Shown here: piece after piece, positions 17,716-27,152 of the stretch
How the letters are laid out: the number at the start of each line of letters is the position of its first letter
How positions within the stretch are numbered: position 1 is the stretch's first letter
Origin: Alicycliphilus denitrificans K601
GTDB lineage: Bacteria; Pseudomonadota; Gammaproteobacteria; Burkholderiales; Burkholderiaceae_C
Direction: 5' to 3'
Assembly (NCBI RefSeq): GCF_000204645.1
Contig: NC_015422.1
Location: 2,001,001-2,065,000, forward strand
Length of the DNA: 64,000 nucleotides
Position numbers and translations under genes: made by a program
Notes under the pieces: generated by a model
The model's input: the letters and a program-made list of their open reading frames with translations, nothing else
Told to the model about the DNA's origin: nothing
Databases searched by the model: none

Positions 17716-19174
17716 CCCTCTCCTGAAGTGGCTGCTGATCCCGATGGCGCTGGTGCTGCTGTTCGTGGGCCTCAAGATGTTCTCCGGTGATCGCGGCGCC
17801 AGGCCGGCGCCGGCCGGCACCGCCAAGCCGCTCACGCCCGAGGAGATGAAGGCGCTGGGCATCGAGGGCGACACGCCGCGCGATACCGTCGCCACGCTGG
17901 TGGCGCAGGTCAAGCAGTTGCGCAACGAGCTGCAGACGGCGCTCAACGACAACAAGAACCAGAAGACCGAGAACGAGCGCATGCGCGCACGGGAGAGCGC
18001 GATCGACCAGCGCATCCAGTCCGCGCTCGACGGCGAGCGCGGCCGCCTGCAGCAGGACCGCGAGCAATTGGCCGGCGACCGCCAGCAGACCCAGGGCCTG
18101 CTGCAAGACTTGCAGCGGCGCCTGGACGGTCTCTCCGGCAAGGGCGGCCAGGCCGAACTGCCCGTGGGCCTCGGCCTGGAGGAAGGCGACGGTAAGGGCT
18201 TCGGCGGAACCCAGGGCGGCGCCGCGCGCAGTACCAGCGGCACGCGCTGGGTGGAGCCGGACGACGCGAAGCCCTCGGCGAAGAACGGCAGCAGCGGCGG
18301 CCTGAACTTCCCGACCAGCTTCGGGCCGGCGCAGAAGACGCTTTCCGACACGGCCGACAGCGTGGCAAGCACCGTGGCGAACGCCGGCAACCGCGCGGTG
18401 GGTGCGTCGTCAAAGCCGGTCTACACGGTGCCGTCGAACTCGACGCTGATGGGCTCGATCGCGATGACGGCGCTGATCGGCCGCGTGCCGATCGACGGCA
18501 CGGTCAACGACCCGTACCCGTTCAAGGTGCTGATCGGCCCGGACAACCTGACCGCCAACGGCATCGACATTCCCGACGTGGCCGGCGCGGTGGTCAGCGG
18601 CACGGCCTCGGGCGACTGGGCGCTTTCCTGCGTGCGCGGCCAGATTCGCTCGGTGACGTTCGTCTTCAACGACGGCACGGTGCGCACGATGCCGGAGGAC
18701 GGCAACCGCAACCAGAGCGGCGGCGGCCAGGGCAATGGTGCAAACAGCACGACGCAAGGCGGCCTGGGCTGGATCAGCGATCCCTACGGCATCCCCTGCG
18801 TCAGCGGCGAACGGCGCAGCAACGCGCAGCAGTACCTGGGTTCGCAAGCCCTCATCACCGCGGCCGGCGCCGGCGCCGCTTCGCTGATCAAGTCGGACAA
18901 CGGCAGCGTGGCCGTGGTCGCCAACAGCAACGGCTCGCTTGGCACGGTAGGCATCAGCGGCAACGAGGCGATGGGCCGCATCCTGGCCGGGGGCGTCCGC
19001 GACATGGCCGATTGGGTCAACAAGCTCTACGGCCAAGCCTTCGCCGCCGTCTACGTGCGGCCCGGCGCCAAGGTCGCGGTGCATTTGGAGCAGCCGCTCA
19101 ACATCGACTACGACGCCAAGGGGCGCCGGGTCAATCACCGCATCGGAGGCAAGCATGCGTCGGATTTGGATTGA
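17705..19174 (+). CDS. TIGR03752 ICE protein (PFL_4705, TraB-like)
   Basis: A 489-residue protein. It has an N-terminal membrane helix (residues 8-24), then a long coiled coil (about residues 55-140) and a Gly/Ser-rich linker. A C-terminal periplasmic beta-barrel-like domain follows from about residue 235 and includes the short motif WALSC. The layout is that of TraB/VirB10 proteins that span the envelope. It belongs to TIGR03752 and overlaps the lipoprotein gene downstream by 20 bases. Confidence 0.88.
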   Translation: MKSNPLLKWLLIPMALVLLFVGLKMFSGDRGARPAPAGTAKPLTPEEMKALGIEGDTPRDTVATLVAQVKQLRNELQTALNDNKNQKTENERMRARESAIDQRIQSALDGERGRLQQDREQLAGDRQQTQGLLQDLQRRLDGLSGKGGQAELPVGLGLEEGDGKGFGGTQGGAARSTSGTRWVEPDDAKPSAKNGSSGGLNFPTSFGPAQKTLSDTADSVASTVANAGNRAVGASSKPVYTVPSNSTLMGSIAMTALIGRVPIDGTVNDPYPFKVLIGPDNLTANGIDIPDVAGAVVSGTASGDWALSCVRGQIRSVTFVFNDGTVRTMPEDGNRNQSGGGQGNGANSTTQGGLGWISDPYGIPCVSGERRSNAQQYLGSQALITAAGAGAASLIKSDNGSVAVVANSNGSLGTVGISGNEAMGRILAGGVRDMADWVNKLYGQAFAAVYVRPGAKVAVHLEQPLNIDYDAKGRRVNHRIGGKHASDLD

Positions 19175-19589
19175 ATCGGCCGCGATCCTGTGCGCGGTCC
19201 TGGTGCTGGGCGGCTGCGCCACCAGCAAGGACAAATTGCTGCCGCACGGCGATCGCACCATGCTCGACGTGTGGAATCAGGAGACGGGCGGCAGCGCCGG
19301 TGGTGGGCAGGCAGCGCGGCAACTGCTCGATGCACGCCAGGACTTGCGCCGGCCGCTGACCGAGGCCGACGTGCAGGCGGCGCCCGCCGCCGCTGCCGCC
19401 TACACGCGCACCGCGGCCAACGAGATTTACCGCCAGTTCCGGCGCCTGCCGAACCCGGACCTGGTGATGTACGTGTTCCCGCACCTAGCCGGCACCGACC
19501 CGGTGCCCGTGCCCGGCTACACCACCGTGTTCCCGCTCTACCAGCGCGTGCAGTACGCGATGCCTGGCGAGCGCCTGGAGGACTACTGA
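19155..19589 (+). CDS. TIGR03751 ICE lipoprotein (PFL_4707)
   Basis: A 144-residue lipoprotein with lipobox LVLGGC (Cys at about residue 21). It matches TIGR03751 and takes the place of VirB7/TraV-type lipoproteins in the outer membrane core. The start overlaps the TraB-like gene and its stop overlaps the ATG of the ATPase gene (TGATG). Confidence 0.87.
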   Translation: MRRIWIESAAILCAVLVLGGCATSKDKLLPHGDRTMLDVWNQETGGSAGGGQAARQLLDARQDLRRPLTEADVQAAPAAAAAYTRTAANEIYRQFRRLPNPDLVMYVFPHLAGTDPVPVPGYTTVFPLYQRVQYAMPGERLEDY

Positions 19590-22471
19590 TGGCCTGGTCG
19601 TTGCCCTGGGCACGCAAGGCCGTCACGCCCGCCGGCCCCGACCTGGATGCCGATGACGCCTGGGCGCAGCATGTCTCCACGCTGGTCGCGCACGGCATTC
19701 CCGAGCCCGGCAGCGCGGTGGGGAGCCAGCCGCGCCCGCCGGCCACCGAAGCGGACCTGCAGGCGCTCTACGGCGTGGCACCGTCCTTCGCCGACCTGTT
19801 GCCGTGGGTGGAGTACCTGCCCGGCTCCAAGAGCATGTTGCTTGAAGACGGCCAGTCGGTTGCGGGCTTCTTCGAACTGGCCCCGGTCGGCACCGAAGGC
19901 CGTGAGATGGCCTGGCTGTGGCAGGCACGCGATGCACTGGAGAACGCGCTGCAGGACTCGTTCGACGAACTCGACGAGAACCCGTGGGTGGTGCAGCTCT
20001 ACGCCCAGGACGAATCGACCTGGGACACCTACCTGCGCGGGCTGGCCGACTATGTGCGGCCGCGCGCCCAGGGCAGCGCCTTCACGGACTTCTACCTGCG
20101 TTTCTTTGGGCACCACCTGCGCGCCATTGCCAAGCCCGGCGGGCTGTTCGAGGACACCACGGTGACGCGGCTGCCGTGGCGCGGCCAGGTCCGGCGCGTG
20201 CGAATGGTGGTCTACCGGCGCGCGAACGCTGCGACCGCATCGCGGCGCGGCCAGTCCCCCGAGCAGGCGTTGACGACGATCTGCGACCGGCTCGTGGGCG
20301 GCCTCGCCAACGCGGGCGTGAAATCCCGCCGCATGGAGGCGGCCGACATCCACGACTGGCTGCTGCGCTGGTTCAACCCGCACCCGACGCTGCTCGGCCC
20401 CAGCGCCGACGACCGCGAGCGCTTCTATGCGCTCACGCGCTACCCCGAGGCAGTCGAAGACGGCGAGATCGAGCTGGCCAGCGGAGACTTCGCGCAGCGC
20501 CTGTTCTTCGGCCAGCCGCGCTCGGACGTGGCGAACGGCACGTGGCTGCTCGACGGCATGCCGCACCGGGTCATCGTGATGGACCGGCTGCGCATGCCCC
20601 CCGCGACCGGACACGTCACCGGCGAGACGCGCAAGGGCGGCGATGCGGTCAACGCGCTGTTCGACCAGATGCCCGAGGACACGGTGATGTGCCTGACCGT
20701 CGTCGCGACGCCGCAGGACGTGCTCGAAGGGCACCTGAACCACCTGAGCAAGAAGTCGGTCGGCGAGACGCTGGCCTCGGAGCAGACGCGCCGCGACGTG
20801 CAGGAAGCGCGCGGGCTGATCGGCAGCGCGCACAAGCTCTACCGCGGCGCGCTGGCCTTCTATCTGCGCGGACGCGACCTGCCGCAGCTCGACGCGCGCG
20901 GCCTGCAACTGATCAACGTCATGCTCAACGCCGGCCTGCAGCCGGTGCGCGAGGAAGACGAGGTGGCGCCGCTCAACAGCTACCTGCGCTGGCTCCCGTG
21001 CGTGTTCGATCCGGCCACCGACAAGCGCCAGTGGTACACGCAACTGATGTTCGCGCAGCACGCCGCGAACCTCGCGCCGGTGTGGGGCCGCAGCCAGGGC
21101 ACCGGCCATCCGGGCATCACGTTCTTCAACCGCGGCGGCGGGCCGATCACCTTCGACCCGCTGAACCGGCTCGACCGGCAGATGAACGCCCACCTGTTCC
21201 TGTTCGGTCCCACCGGCTCGGGCAAGAGCGCCACGCTCAACAACATCCTGAACCAGGTGACGGCGATCTACCGGCCGCGGCTGTTCATCGTCGAGGCGGG
21301 CAACAGCTTCGGCTTGTTCGGCGACTTCGCGGCGCGGCTGGGTATGAAGGTGCATCGCGTCAAGCTGGCCCCCGGCGCCGGGGTGAGCCTCGCTCCGTTC
21401 GCCGACGCCCACCGGCTTGTCGAAACGCCCAGCCAGGTGCAGACGCTGGATGCCGACGCGCTGGACGAGGACCGCGACGAGGCGGTACAGGCAGCGGATG
21501 CCGACGAGCAGCGTGACGTGCTGGGCGAACTGGAAATCACCGCGCGGCTGATGATCACTGGCGGCGAGGACAAGGAAGAAGCGCGCATGACGCGCGCCGA
21601 CCGCAGCCTGATCCGCCAGTGCATCCTCGACGCGGCGCAGCACTGCGTGGCCGAGCAGCGCACGGTGCTCACGCGCGACGTGCGCGATGCGTTGCGCGAG
21701 CGTGCCCGCGATACGTCGCTGCCCGAGGTGCGGCGCGCGCGGCTACTGGAGATGGCGGACGCGATGGATATGTTCTGTCAGGGCGTGGACGGCGAGATGT
21801 TCGACCGGCCCGGCACGCCGTGGCCCGAGGCCGACATCACCATCGTGGACCTCGCCACCTTTGCGCGCGAGGGCTACAACGCGCAGCTCTCGATCGCCTA
21901 CATCTCGCTGATCAACACGGTCAACAACATCGCCGAGCGCGACCAGTTCCTGGGTCGACCGATCATCAACGTGACGGACGAGGGCCACATCATCACCAAG
22001 AACCCGCTGCTCGCGCCCTACGTCGTGAAGATCACGAAGATGTGGCGCAAGCTCGGCGCCTGGTACTGGCTGGCGACGCAGAACATCGACGACCTGCCCA
22101 AGGCCGCCGAGCCCATGCTGTCGATGATCGAGTGGTGGATCTGCCTCTCCATGCCGCCGGACGAGGTGGAGAAGATTGCGCGCTTCCGCGAGCTGAACCC
22201 GGCGCAGAAGGCGCTGATGCTTTCCGCGCGCAAGGAGGCAGGCAAGTTCACCGAGGGCGTGATCCTCTCCAAGAGCATGGAGGTGCTGTTCCGTGCGGTG
22301 CCGCCCAGCCTGTACCTGGCACTGGCTCAAACCGAGCCGGAAGAGAAGGCGGAACGCTTCCAGTTGATGCAGCAGTACGGCATCGGCGAGTTGGATGCGG
22401 CTTTCAGGATCGCCGAGAAGATCGACCTCGCTCGCGGCATCGAATCGCTGGCGCTCGATGCGCTGGCGTGA
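19589..22471 (+). CDS. traC: Conjugative transfer ATPase, TraC/VirB4-like (PFL_4706)
   Basis: A 960-residue ATPase of the TIGR03744 type. The Walker A motif GPTGSGKS is at about residues 540-547. An acidic insert (DADALDEDRDEAVQAADADE, about residues 622-641) lies between the Walker motifs, and the Walker B-like IINVTDEGH lies near residue 795. It energises pilus biogenesis and substrate transfer at the inner membrane. The start overlaps the lipoprotein stop; upstream extensions in frame have no ribosome site. Confidence 0.92.
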   Translation: MAWSLPWARKAVTPAGPDLDADDAWAQHVSTLVAHGIPEPGSAVGSQPRPPATEADLQALYGVAPSFADLLPWVEYLPGSKSMLLEDGQSVAGFFELAPVGTEGREMAWLWQARDALENALQDSFDELDENPWVVQLYAQDESTWDTYLRGLADYVRPRAQGSAFTDFYLRFFGHHLRAIAKPGGLFEDTTVTRLPWRGQVRRVRMVVYRRANAATASRRGQSPEQALTTICDRLVGGLANAGVKSRRMEAADIHDWLLRWFNPHPTLLGPSADDRERFYALTRYPEAVEDGEIELASGDFAQRLFFGQPRSDVANGTWLLDGMPHRVIVMDRLRMPPATGHVTGETRKGGDAVNALFDQMPEDTVMCLTVVATPQDVLEGHLNHLSKKSVGETLASEQTRRDVQEARGLIGSAHKLYRGALAFYLRGRDLPQLDARGLQLINVMLNAGLQPVREEDEVAPLNSYLRWLPCVFDPATDKRQWYTQLMFAQHAANLAPVWGRSQGTGHPGITFFNRGGGPITFDPLNRLDRQMNAHLFLFGPTGSGKSATLNNILNQVTAIYRPRLFIVEAGNSFGLFGDFAARLGMKVHRVKLAPGAGVSLAPFADAHRLVETPSQVQTLDADALDEDRDEAVQAADADEQRDVLGELEITARLMITGGEDKEEARMTRADRSLIRQCILDAAQHCVAEQRTVLTRDVRDALRERARDTSLPEVRRARLLEMADAMDMFCQGVDGEMFDRPGTPWPEADITIVDLATFAREGYNAQLSIAYISLINTVNNIAERDQFLGRPIINVTDEGHIITKNPLLAPYVVKITKMWRKLGAWYWLATQNIDDLPKAAEPMLSMIEWWICLSMPPDEVEKIARFRELNPAQKALMLSARKEAGKFTEGVILSKSMEVLFRAVPPSLYLALAQTEPEEKAERFQLMQQYGIGELDAAFRIAEKIDLARGIESLALDALA

Positions 22472-22481
22472 GGAAAACACC

Positions 22482-23237
22482 ATGCAGGTCGCTCGCTTCA
22501 TTCCATTCCGCTCCGTTGCATTGGTCGCTGTGCTGCTTGTCGTTGCGCTGATCGCGGCGGCCTGGCTGGGCTTGCAGCCACAGACGCCGACCGCTGAGCC
22601 CGCCTCCCTCTCGGCCGAAGCGACCGCAGCACCTGCACCGGCACCCGCCGCCACGGCCGGCCCACCTTGGCGCTATGGCCGCGACGATGCGCGCTTCACG
22701 GTAGAGGAGTACGCCGACCTCGAATGTCCGTTCTGCCGCGCCTACTTCGCGGTGCTCAAGCAGTGGATCAACTCGCACCCAGAGGTGAACTGGCAGTGGC
22801 ACCACCTGCCGCTGACGACGCACGAGCCGGCCGCGACGGCCAATGCGCGCCTGGTCGAGTGCGTCGGCGAGGCCGGCGGTCCGACCGCGTTCTGGCAGGC
22901 GGTCGAATGGGTCTACGCGCACACCCGCGGCGACGGCCAGGGCCTGCCCGAGGGCCTGGGCTATCCCGGCATCACGACGGCTGCCCAGCAGTGCCTTGAC
23001 AGCGACCGCCCCGACACACTGATCCGCGCGCAGTCGGCGAGCGCCGCGCAGGAGGGCATCAAGGTCACGCCCACGCTGCGCCTGCAGGATCGCCAGTCCG
23101 GCAAGACGCTGCTGCTGCATGGCCCGGTCGACGGCGATGCGCTGCTGTCGGCCATCGACCTGCTGGCGGCCGGTGGCACCAACGAGACCGCATCGAAGGA
23201 AATGCCTGCCGAGTCCCTCGGCGACATGCCCAAGTAG
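22482..23237 (+). CDS. DsbA/DsbC-like thioredoxin-fold protein
   Basis: A 251-residue protein with an N-terminal membrane or signal segment (residues 12-33), a Pro/Ala-rich linker, and a DsbA-type thioredoxin domain. The active-site motif CPFC is at residues 82-85 and the cis-proline region is KVTPTLRLQ. It probably catalyses disulfide formation or isomerisation for Cys-containing transfer proteins. ATG 22482 follows GAGGAAAACACC, 10 bases after the ATPase stop. Confidence 0.87.
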   Translation: MQVARFIPFRSVALVAVLLVVALIAAAWLGLQPQTPTAEPASLSAEATAAPAPAPAATAGPPWRYGRDDARFTVEEYADLECPFCRAYFAVLKQWINSHPEVNWQWHHLPLTTHEPAATANARLVECVGEAGGPTAFWQAVEWVYAHTRGDGQGLPEGLGYPGITTAAQQCLDSDRPDTLIRAQSASAAQEGIKVTPTLRLQDRQSGKTLLLHGPVDGDALLSAIDLLAAGGTNETASKEMPAESLGDMPK

Positions 23238-23430
23238 CCACGATCTTCAAGGCTACGCCGCGGCCCCGGCCGCGCTGATCGACCCCGTTCGCTTCGCATC
23301 CGTCGACGCGGACAGCCGCCGCGCCGCGGTGGCGGATGCCTGTTCTTCCTTCGCTTGTTGTTCATCCCACGCCGGTCGCCTACGCCCGCAGGGGCGGCAT
23401 GGCGCTTCCGCACCTTCTTTGGAGACTGCC

Positions 23431-24018
23431 ATGCAACCCAAGACCCATGTTGTCGATGGCGTGACCTTCGTGGCCACGCCTTACCGCGCCGGAACCTTCA
23501 TCCGCGAGGACGTGTTCTGGTGCCAGTTCACCATCACCTGCCAAGGCTACATCGAGTACCCCGAGGACGATCCCGTTTTCGGGACCTGGTGGACACCTCA
23601 CATCCTTGAGCTGGGCCAACACGGCCTGATCGAGGATGCCTTGGCCCTCGCAGCGGACGAACTGTCAAAAGACGAGTTCGATCTGAGGTCGGAGATCGAG
23701 GCGCTGGACTTTCGGCCGGAGCTGGTCCTGATCCGCGATTCGCTCGATCGGCTGGTTGTCTCCGGCGAGGTGCAGTGCGGCGGCCGCATCCGCTGGTGCG
23801 AACCCACCGCCTCAGATGCGGAAGCCGCCGACGTCGCGAAGCAGGTTGATGACCTGCGCGGCGAGGCTTCCTACGAAGCTGGCTGGGACAACCACAGCAC
23901 GGCCGAGCGCCTGCGCCTGCGCGCCCGCGTACTGGCCGGCCGGGTGGTCGATCCGTTCTGGCAGGCCCATGCCCGCCGCGCCGTTCAAGCCTCGGCGGCT
24001 AGGGCTGCGGTCGCCTGA
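23431..24018 (+). CDS. Hypothetical ICE protein, 195 aa
   Basis: Not recognised by family. It starts MQPKTHVVDGVTFVATPYRA after TTTGGAG, with the leader style of the genes at 1-6000. It is soluble, with a Trp/Cys-containing N-terminal half and a helical, Ala/Arg-rich C-terminus. It is the last ICE gene before the transposon; its terminator is directly interrupted. Proteins of this type are common cargo between the DsbC-like and TIGR03757 genes. Confidence 0.65.
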   Translation: MQPKTHVVDGVTFVATPYRAGTFIREDVFWCQFTITCQGYIEYPEDDPVFGTWWTPHILELGQHGLIEDALALAADELSKDEFDLRSEIEALDFRPELVLIRDSLDRLVVSGEVQCGGRIRWCEPTASDAEAADVAKQVDDLRGEASYEAGWDNHSTAERLRLRARVLAGRVVDPFWQAHARRAVQASAARAAVA

Positions 24019-24023
24019 TCCCC

Positions 24024-24050
24024 ACGGGAGCTTCGGCTCCCGTTCTTCTT
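24024..24050 (+). terminator. Terminator interrupted by transposon insertion
   Basis: Perfect 8-bp stem ACGGGAGC/GCTCCCGT with a TTCG tetraloop (24024-24043), followed by TCTTCTT. The outer transposon begins immediately after this T-rich tract. The other copy of the TTCTT duplication is at 54289-54293. Confidence 0.85.
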
Positions 24051-24088
24051 GGGGACGTCTCAGAAAACGGAAAATAAAGCACGTTAAG
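24051..24088 (+). repeat. Left 38-bp inverted repeat of outer transposon
   Basis: Begins GGGGACGTCTCAGAAAACGG and ends GCACGTTAAG. Against the right end it differs at positions 5 (A for T) and 34 (T for C). Confidence 0.93.
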
Positions 24089-24157
24089 CCCATTGCAGAC
24101 TCTAGATATTGACGAGTACGTCGGGTTTTCTCTTGTTTGAGTTGCCTCTTGTGGTAG

Positions 24158-24177
24158 GATGGTAATCAATTACTATC
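24158..24177. promoter_or_regulatory. Candidate TetR operator/promoter
   Basis: Sequence GATGGTAATCAATTACTATC is an inverted repeat with 9-bp arms and one mismatch around CA. It overlaps the 3' end of a -10-like TAGGAT (24155-24160) and lies 15 bases before the regulator's start. This is the usual place for autoregulation by a TetR protein. Confidence 0.5.
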
Positions 24178-24192
24178 TTACAAGGAGTGCTC

Positions 24193-24801
24193 GTGGACAC
24201 CCATCCAAAGCATCTGCCGGCCGATGAACGTCGTGCCGTAACTGTCGAGTCCGTCGTGGCGCTTGCCGGTTCACAAAACCCAAGCGAGATAACCACTGCG
24301 GCTATCGCTAAACACATGAACTTGACCCAGGGTGCGCTGTTTCGGCACTTCCCGAACAAGGAAGCCATTTGGCAGGCGGTCATGGAGTGGGTAGCAGAGC
24401 GCCTATTAGCCAGAATCGATCGATCCGCACAAGGAATCGAGTCGCCCTTGGCAGCCATGGAGGCGATGTTCATGAGTCATATCGAATTCGTAGCTGAGCA
24501 CCCAGGCGTGCCAAGAATGATGTTTGGTGAGCTTCAGCGTGCCGAATCGACACCGGCCAAGCGCATGGTGCAAACCTTGATTCAGCGCTACGGCGAACGT
24601 TTGCATCGTCTCATCGAGAAAGGCAAGGCCAGCGGCGAGTTGTCTCCCTCGCTTGACAACGAGGCGGCGGCAACGCTGTTCATTGGCACGATCCAGGGCT
24701 TGGTCATGCAATCGCTGTTGGCGGGTGATGTGGGACGTATGCACCGCGATGCGCCGCGCGTCTTTGCAATTTATCGGCGTGGCATAAGGAGTGCGCAATG
24801 A
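24193..24801 (+). CDS. TetR/AcrR family transcriptional regulator
   Basis: A 202-residue regulator. The N-terminal helix-turn-helix is recognisable from TTAAIAKHMNLTQGALFRHF (about residues 35-54), followed by PNKEAIWQAV. The C-terminal ligand domain is all-helical. GTG 24193 is preferred because AAGGAG (24182-24187) is 5 bases upstream; the in-frame GTG at 24187 overlaps that box. It overlaps the adaptor gene by ATGA and probably represses the operon through the inverted repeat at 24158. The ligand is unknown. Confidence 0.88.
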   Translation: MDTHPKHLPADERRAVTVESVVALAGSQNPSEITTAAIAKHMNLTQGALFRHFPNKEAIWQAVMEWVAERLLARIDRSAQGIESPLAAMEAMFMSHIEFVAEHPGVPRMMFGELQRAESTPAKRMVQTLIQRYGERLHRLIEKGKASGELSPSLDNEAAATLFIGTIQGLVMQSLLAGDVGRMHRDAPRVFAIYRRGIRSAQ

Positions 24802-25949
24802 AAAAGTTACCCTTGCAAGGCCGCACCCTGGCGCTGCTTGCCGTCATCATTCCTTTGTTGGTGCTTTTTATTTATGTCGGTCTGCGATCAGGGCCGCTCG
24901 CCCCGGTCGCTGTGACGGTGGCAAGTGTGGAATCACGGGCTATCACACCGGCGCTGTTCGGCATCGGTACGGTGGAGGCGCGCTACACTTATAAGATCGG
25001 GCCGACGTTTGCCGGGCGCGTCAAACGCCTGGAGGTGCATGTAGGCGACCAGGTCAAGGCCGGACAGGTGCTCGGCGAGATGGATCCGGTCGACCTCGAT
25101 GATCGGGTGCGCTCACAGGAGTCGGCATTCAAGCGTGCGGAAGCGGCTTTGCGCGAGGCAGAAGCCCGGCAAGCCTACGCGCAAACCCAGGCGCGCCGCT
25201 ATGAGCAATTGTTTGCGGTGCGCTCGACCAGCGAGGAAATCGTCACCACCAAGCGGCAGGAACTGCAGATCGCCGATGCCGCCCTATCCGCCGCTCGGGA
25301 AGATATTGCCCGGGCACGCTCCGACCGAGAAGGACTCGTCGCGCAGCGGAGCAATCTGCGCCTGATCGCGCCGGTCGACGGTGTAGTCGCCGTGCGCGAT
25401 GCCGATCCCGGCACGACCATCGTCGCAGGCCAGGCCGTGGTGGAAGTGATCGACCCCAAGAGTTTTTGGATCAATGTGCGCTTCGACCAGATCAGCGCAT
25501 CGGGGCTGGCTGGGGGGCTGCCGGCTCGTATCGTCCTGCGTTCGCGTGGCGGCCAGACGTTGAATGGTCGCGTGCTGCGGGTGGAACCCAAGGCCGACGC
25601 GGTAACCGAGGAAACGCTCGCCAAGGTGACATTCGATAACAAACCAGAACCTTTGCCACCGGTGGGTGAACTGGGCGAAGTCACGGTTGACTTGCCGGCG
25701 CTCCCGGCCGCTCCACTGATCCCCAACTCTGCCGTCCAGCGTGAGGGCGACAAAGTCGGGGTCTGGCAAATCGTGGATGGTGATCTGCGTTTCTCCCCGG
25801 TCAAGCTCGGCACTTCCGACCTCAATGGTTACGTGCAGGTGCGCGAAGGGCTCAAGAATGGGGACCAGGTTGTGACCTATAGCGAAAAGGCACTGACGGC
25901 GCGCAGCCGCATCCATGTGGTCGACCACATCCCAGGAGTGTCACGATGA
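24798..25949 (+). CDS. Periplasmic adaptor (HlyD/MFP) of efflux system
   Basis: A 383-residue membrane fusion protein with one N-terminal helix (residues 12-30). A lipoyl half-motif (KRLEVHVGDQVKAGQVLGEM) and its partner (APVDGVVAVRDADPGTTIVA) flank an alpha-helical hairpin rich in Ala/Glu/Arg. Beta-barrel and membrane-proximal domains follow. The two-gene ABC transporter and outer membrane factor downstream make it the bridge of a tripartite pump like MacAB-TolC or DevBCA-TolC. It overlaps the permease gene by 4 bases. Confidence 0.9.
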   Translation: MKKLPLQGRTLALLAVIIPLLVLFIYVGLRSGPLAPVAVTVASVESRAITPALFGIGTVEARYTYKIGPTFAGRVKRLEVHVGDQVKAGQVLGEMDPVDLDDRVRSQESAFKRAEAALREAEARQAYAQTQARRYEQLFAVRSTSEEIVTTKRQELQIADAALSAAREDIARARSDREGLVAQRSNLRLIAPVDGVVAVRDADPGTTIVAGQAVVEVIDPKSFWINVRFDQISASGLAGGLPARIVLRSRGGQTLNGRVLRVEPKADAVTEETLAKVTFDNKPEPLPPVGELGEVTVDLPALPAAPLIPNSAVQREGDKVGVWQIVDGDLRFSPVKLGTSDLNGYVQVREGLKNGDQVVTYSEKALTARSRIHVVDHIPGVSR

Positions 25950-27151
25950 TCAGCCTGGCCGGCCGCGACATTCTCCATGCCTGGGGAAAGTTCGTCTTCA
26001 CTGGCATCGGTCTGGGTCTGCTGATCGGCGTCACCCTGGTCATGGCCGGGGTGTACCGGGGCATGGTGGACGACGGCAAGGCGCTGCTCGACAACAGTGG
26101 CGCCGACCTTTGGGTGGTGCAAAAGGACACTCTGGGTCCTTATGCGGAGTCGTCCAGCCTCAACGATGACGTGTATCGCGCCATCCTCGCCATGCCGGGA
26201 GTCGCCCAGGCAGCGAACGTGACCTACCTGACCATGCAGGTACGCAAGGGCGAGAGTGATGTACGCACCATGGTGGTCGGCATCGCGCCCGGCGCGTTGG
26301 GGGCTACACCCGGATGGCCTCCTTATCTCGTCGCTGGACGCCAGATCACGCGCGGTCACTACGAGGCGGTGGCCGACATCGCCACCGGCTTCAAACTGGG
26401 AGATCGTCTTGCCATTCGCCGAAATCATTACACCGTCGTTGGGCTTACACGGCGCATGGTGTCGTCCAGCGGCGACCCGATGGTATTCATTCCGCTCAAG
26501 GATGCCCAAGAGGCTCAGTTCCTCAAGGACAACGACGCCATTTGGCAAAGCCGGCGTCGCACCGAAGCCAACCCGGCTTTCAATCGACCCGGTGTTCCAG
26601 GTTTGCTGGATGCCGTGATTGCTTCACAGAGCACCAACGCGTTCGTCAATGCAGTACTGGTCACACTGAAACCTGGCCATACGCCGGACGAGGTTGCCGA
26701 ATCCATCCGGCGCTGGAAGCGTTTGACGGTCTACACCCGGGCACAGATGGAAGACATCCTCGTCGGCAAGTTGATCGCCACCTCGGCCAAGCAGATCGGC
26801 ATGTTCTTAGTGATTCTGGCCATCGTTAGCGCGGCCATCGTTGCCTTCATCATCTATTCGCTGACGATGGACAAAATCCGCGAGATCGCGGTTTTGAAGC
26901 TCATCGGCACACGCAACCGAACCATCGCCGCGATGATCATGCAGCAGGCGCTCGCCCTGGGCGTGATTGGTTTCGTGGTCGGCAAGATCACAGCCACTTT
27001 CTCAGCGCCCCTGTTTCCCAAGTACGTACTGTTGATGCCGTTCGACTCCATCGCCGGTTTTTTCGCCGTGCTCGTGATCTGCGTTCTAGCCAGCATCGTC
27101 GCCATTCGCATGGCACTCAAGGTCGATCCGGCCGAAGCCATTGGAGGTTGA
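25946..27151 (+). CDS. ABC transporter permease, FtsX/MacB/DevC-like
   Basis: A 401-residue permease with the four-helix FtsX topology: one N-terminal helix (residues 12-32), a large periplasmic domain (about 35-270) and three C-terminal helices (about 275-395). The sequence IREIAVLKLIGTRNRTIAAM before helix 3 is typical of the family. It has no fused ATPase, which is DevC-like and not MacB-like. The substrate is unknown; such pumps handle lipids, peptides, macrolides or siderophores from the periplasm. Confidence 0.88.
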   Translation: MISLAGRDILHAWGKFVFTGIGLGLLIGVTLVMAGVYRGMVDDGKALLDNSGADLWVVQKDTLGPYAESSSLNDDVYRAILAMPGVAQAANVTYLTMQVRKGESDVRTMVVGIAPGALGATPGWPPYLVAGRQITRGHYEAVADIATGFKLGDRLAIRRNHYTVVGLTRRMVSSSGDPMVFIPLKDAQEAQFLKDNDAIWQSRRRTEANPAFNRPGVPGLLDAVIASQSTNAFVNAVLVTLKPGHTPDEVAESIRRWKRLTVYTRAQMEDILVGKLIATSAKQIGMFLVILAIVSAAIVAFIIYSLTMDKIREIAVLKLIGTRNRTIAAMIMQQALALGVIGFVVGKITATFSAPLFPKYVLLMPFDSIAGFFAVLVICVLASIVAIRMALKVDPAEAIGG

Positions 27152-27152
27152 G

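Noticed and set aside
19583..21643. 686-codon frame antisense to the TraC-like ATPase
   Set aside because: Same reasons; composition is that of a codon-position shadow.
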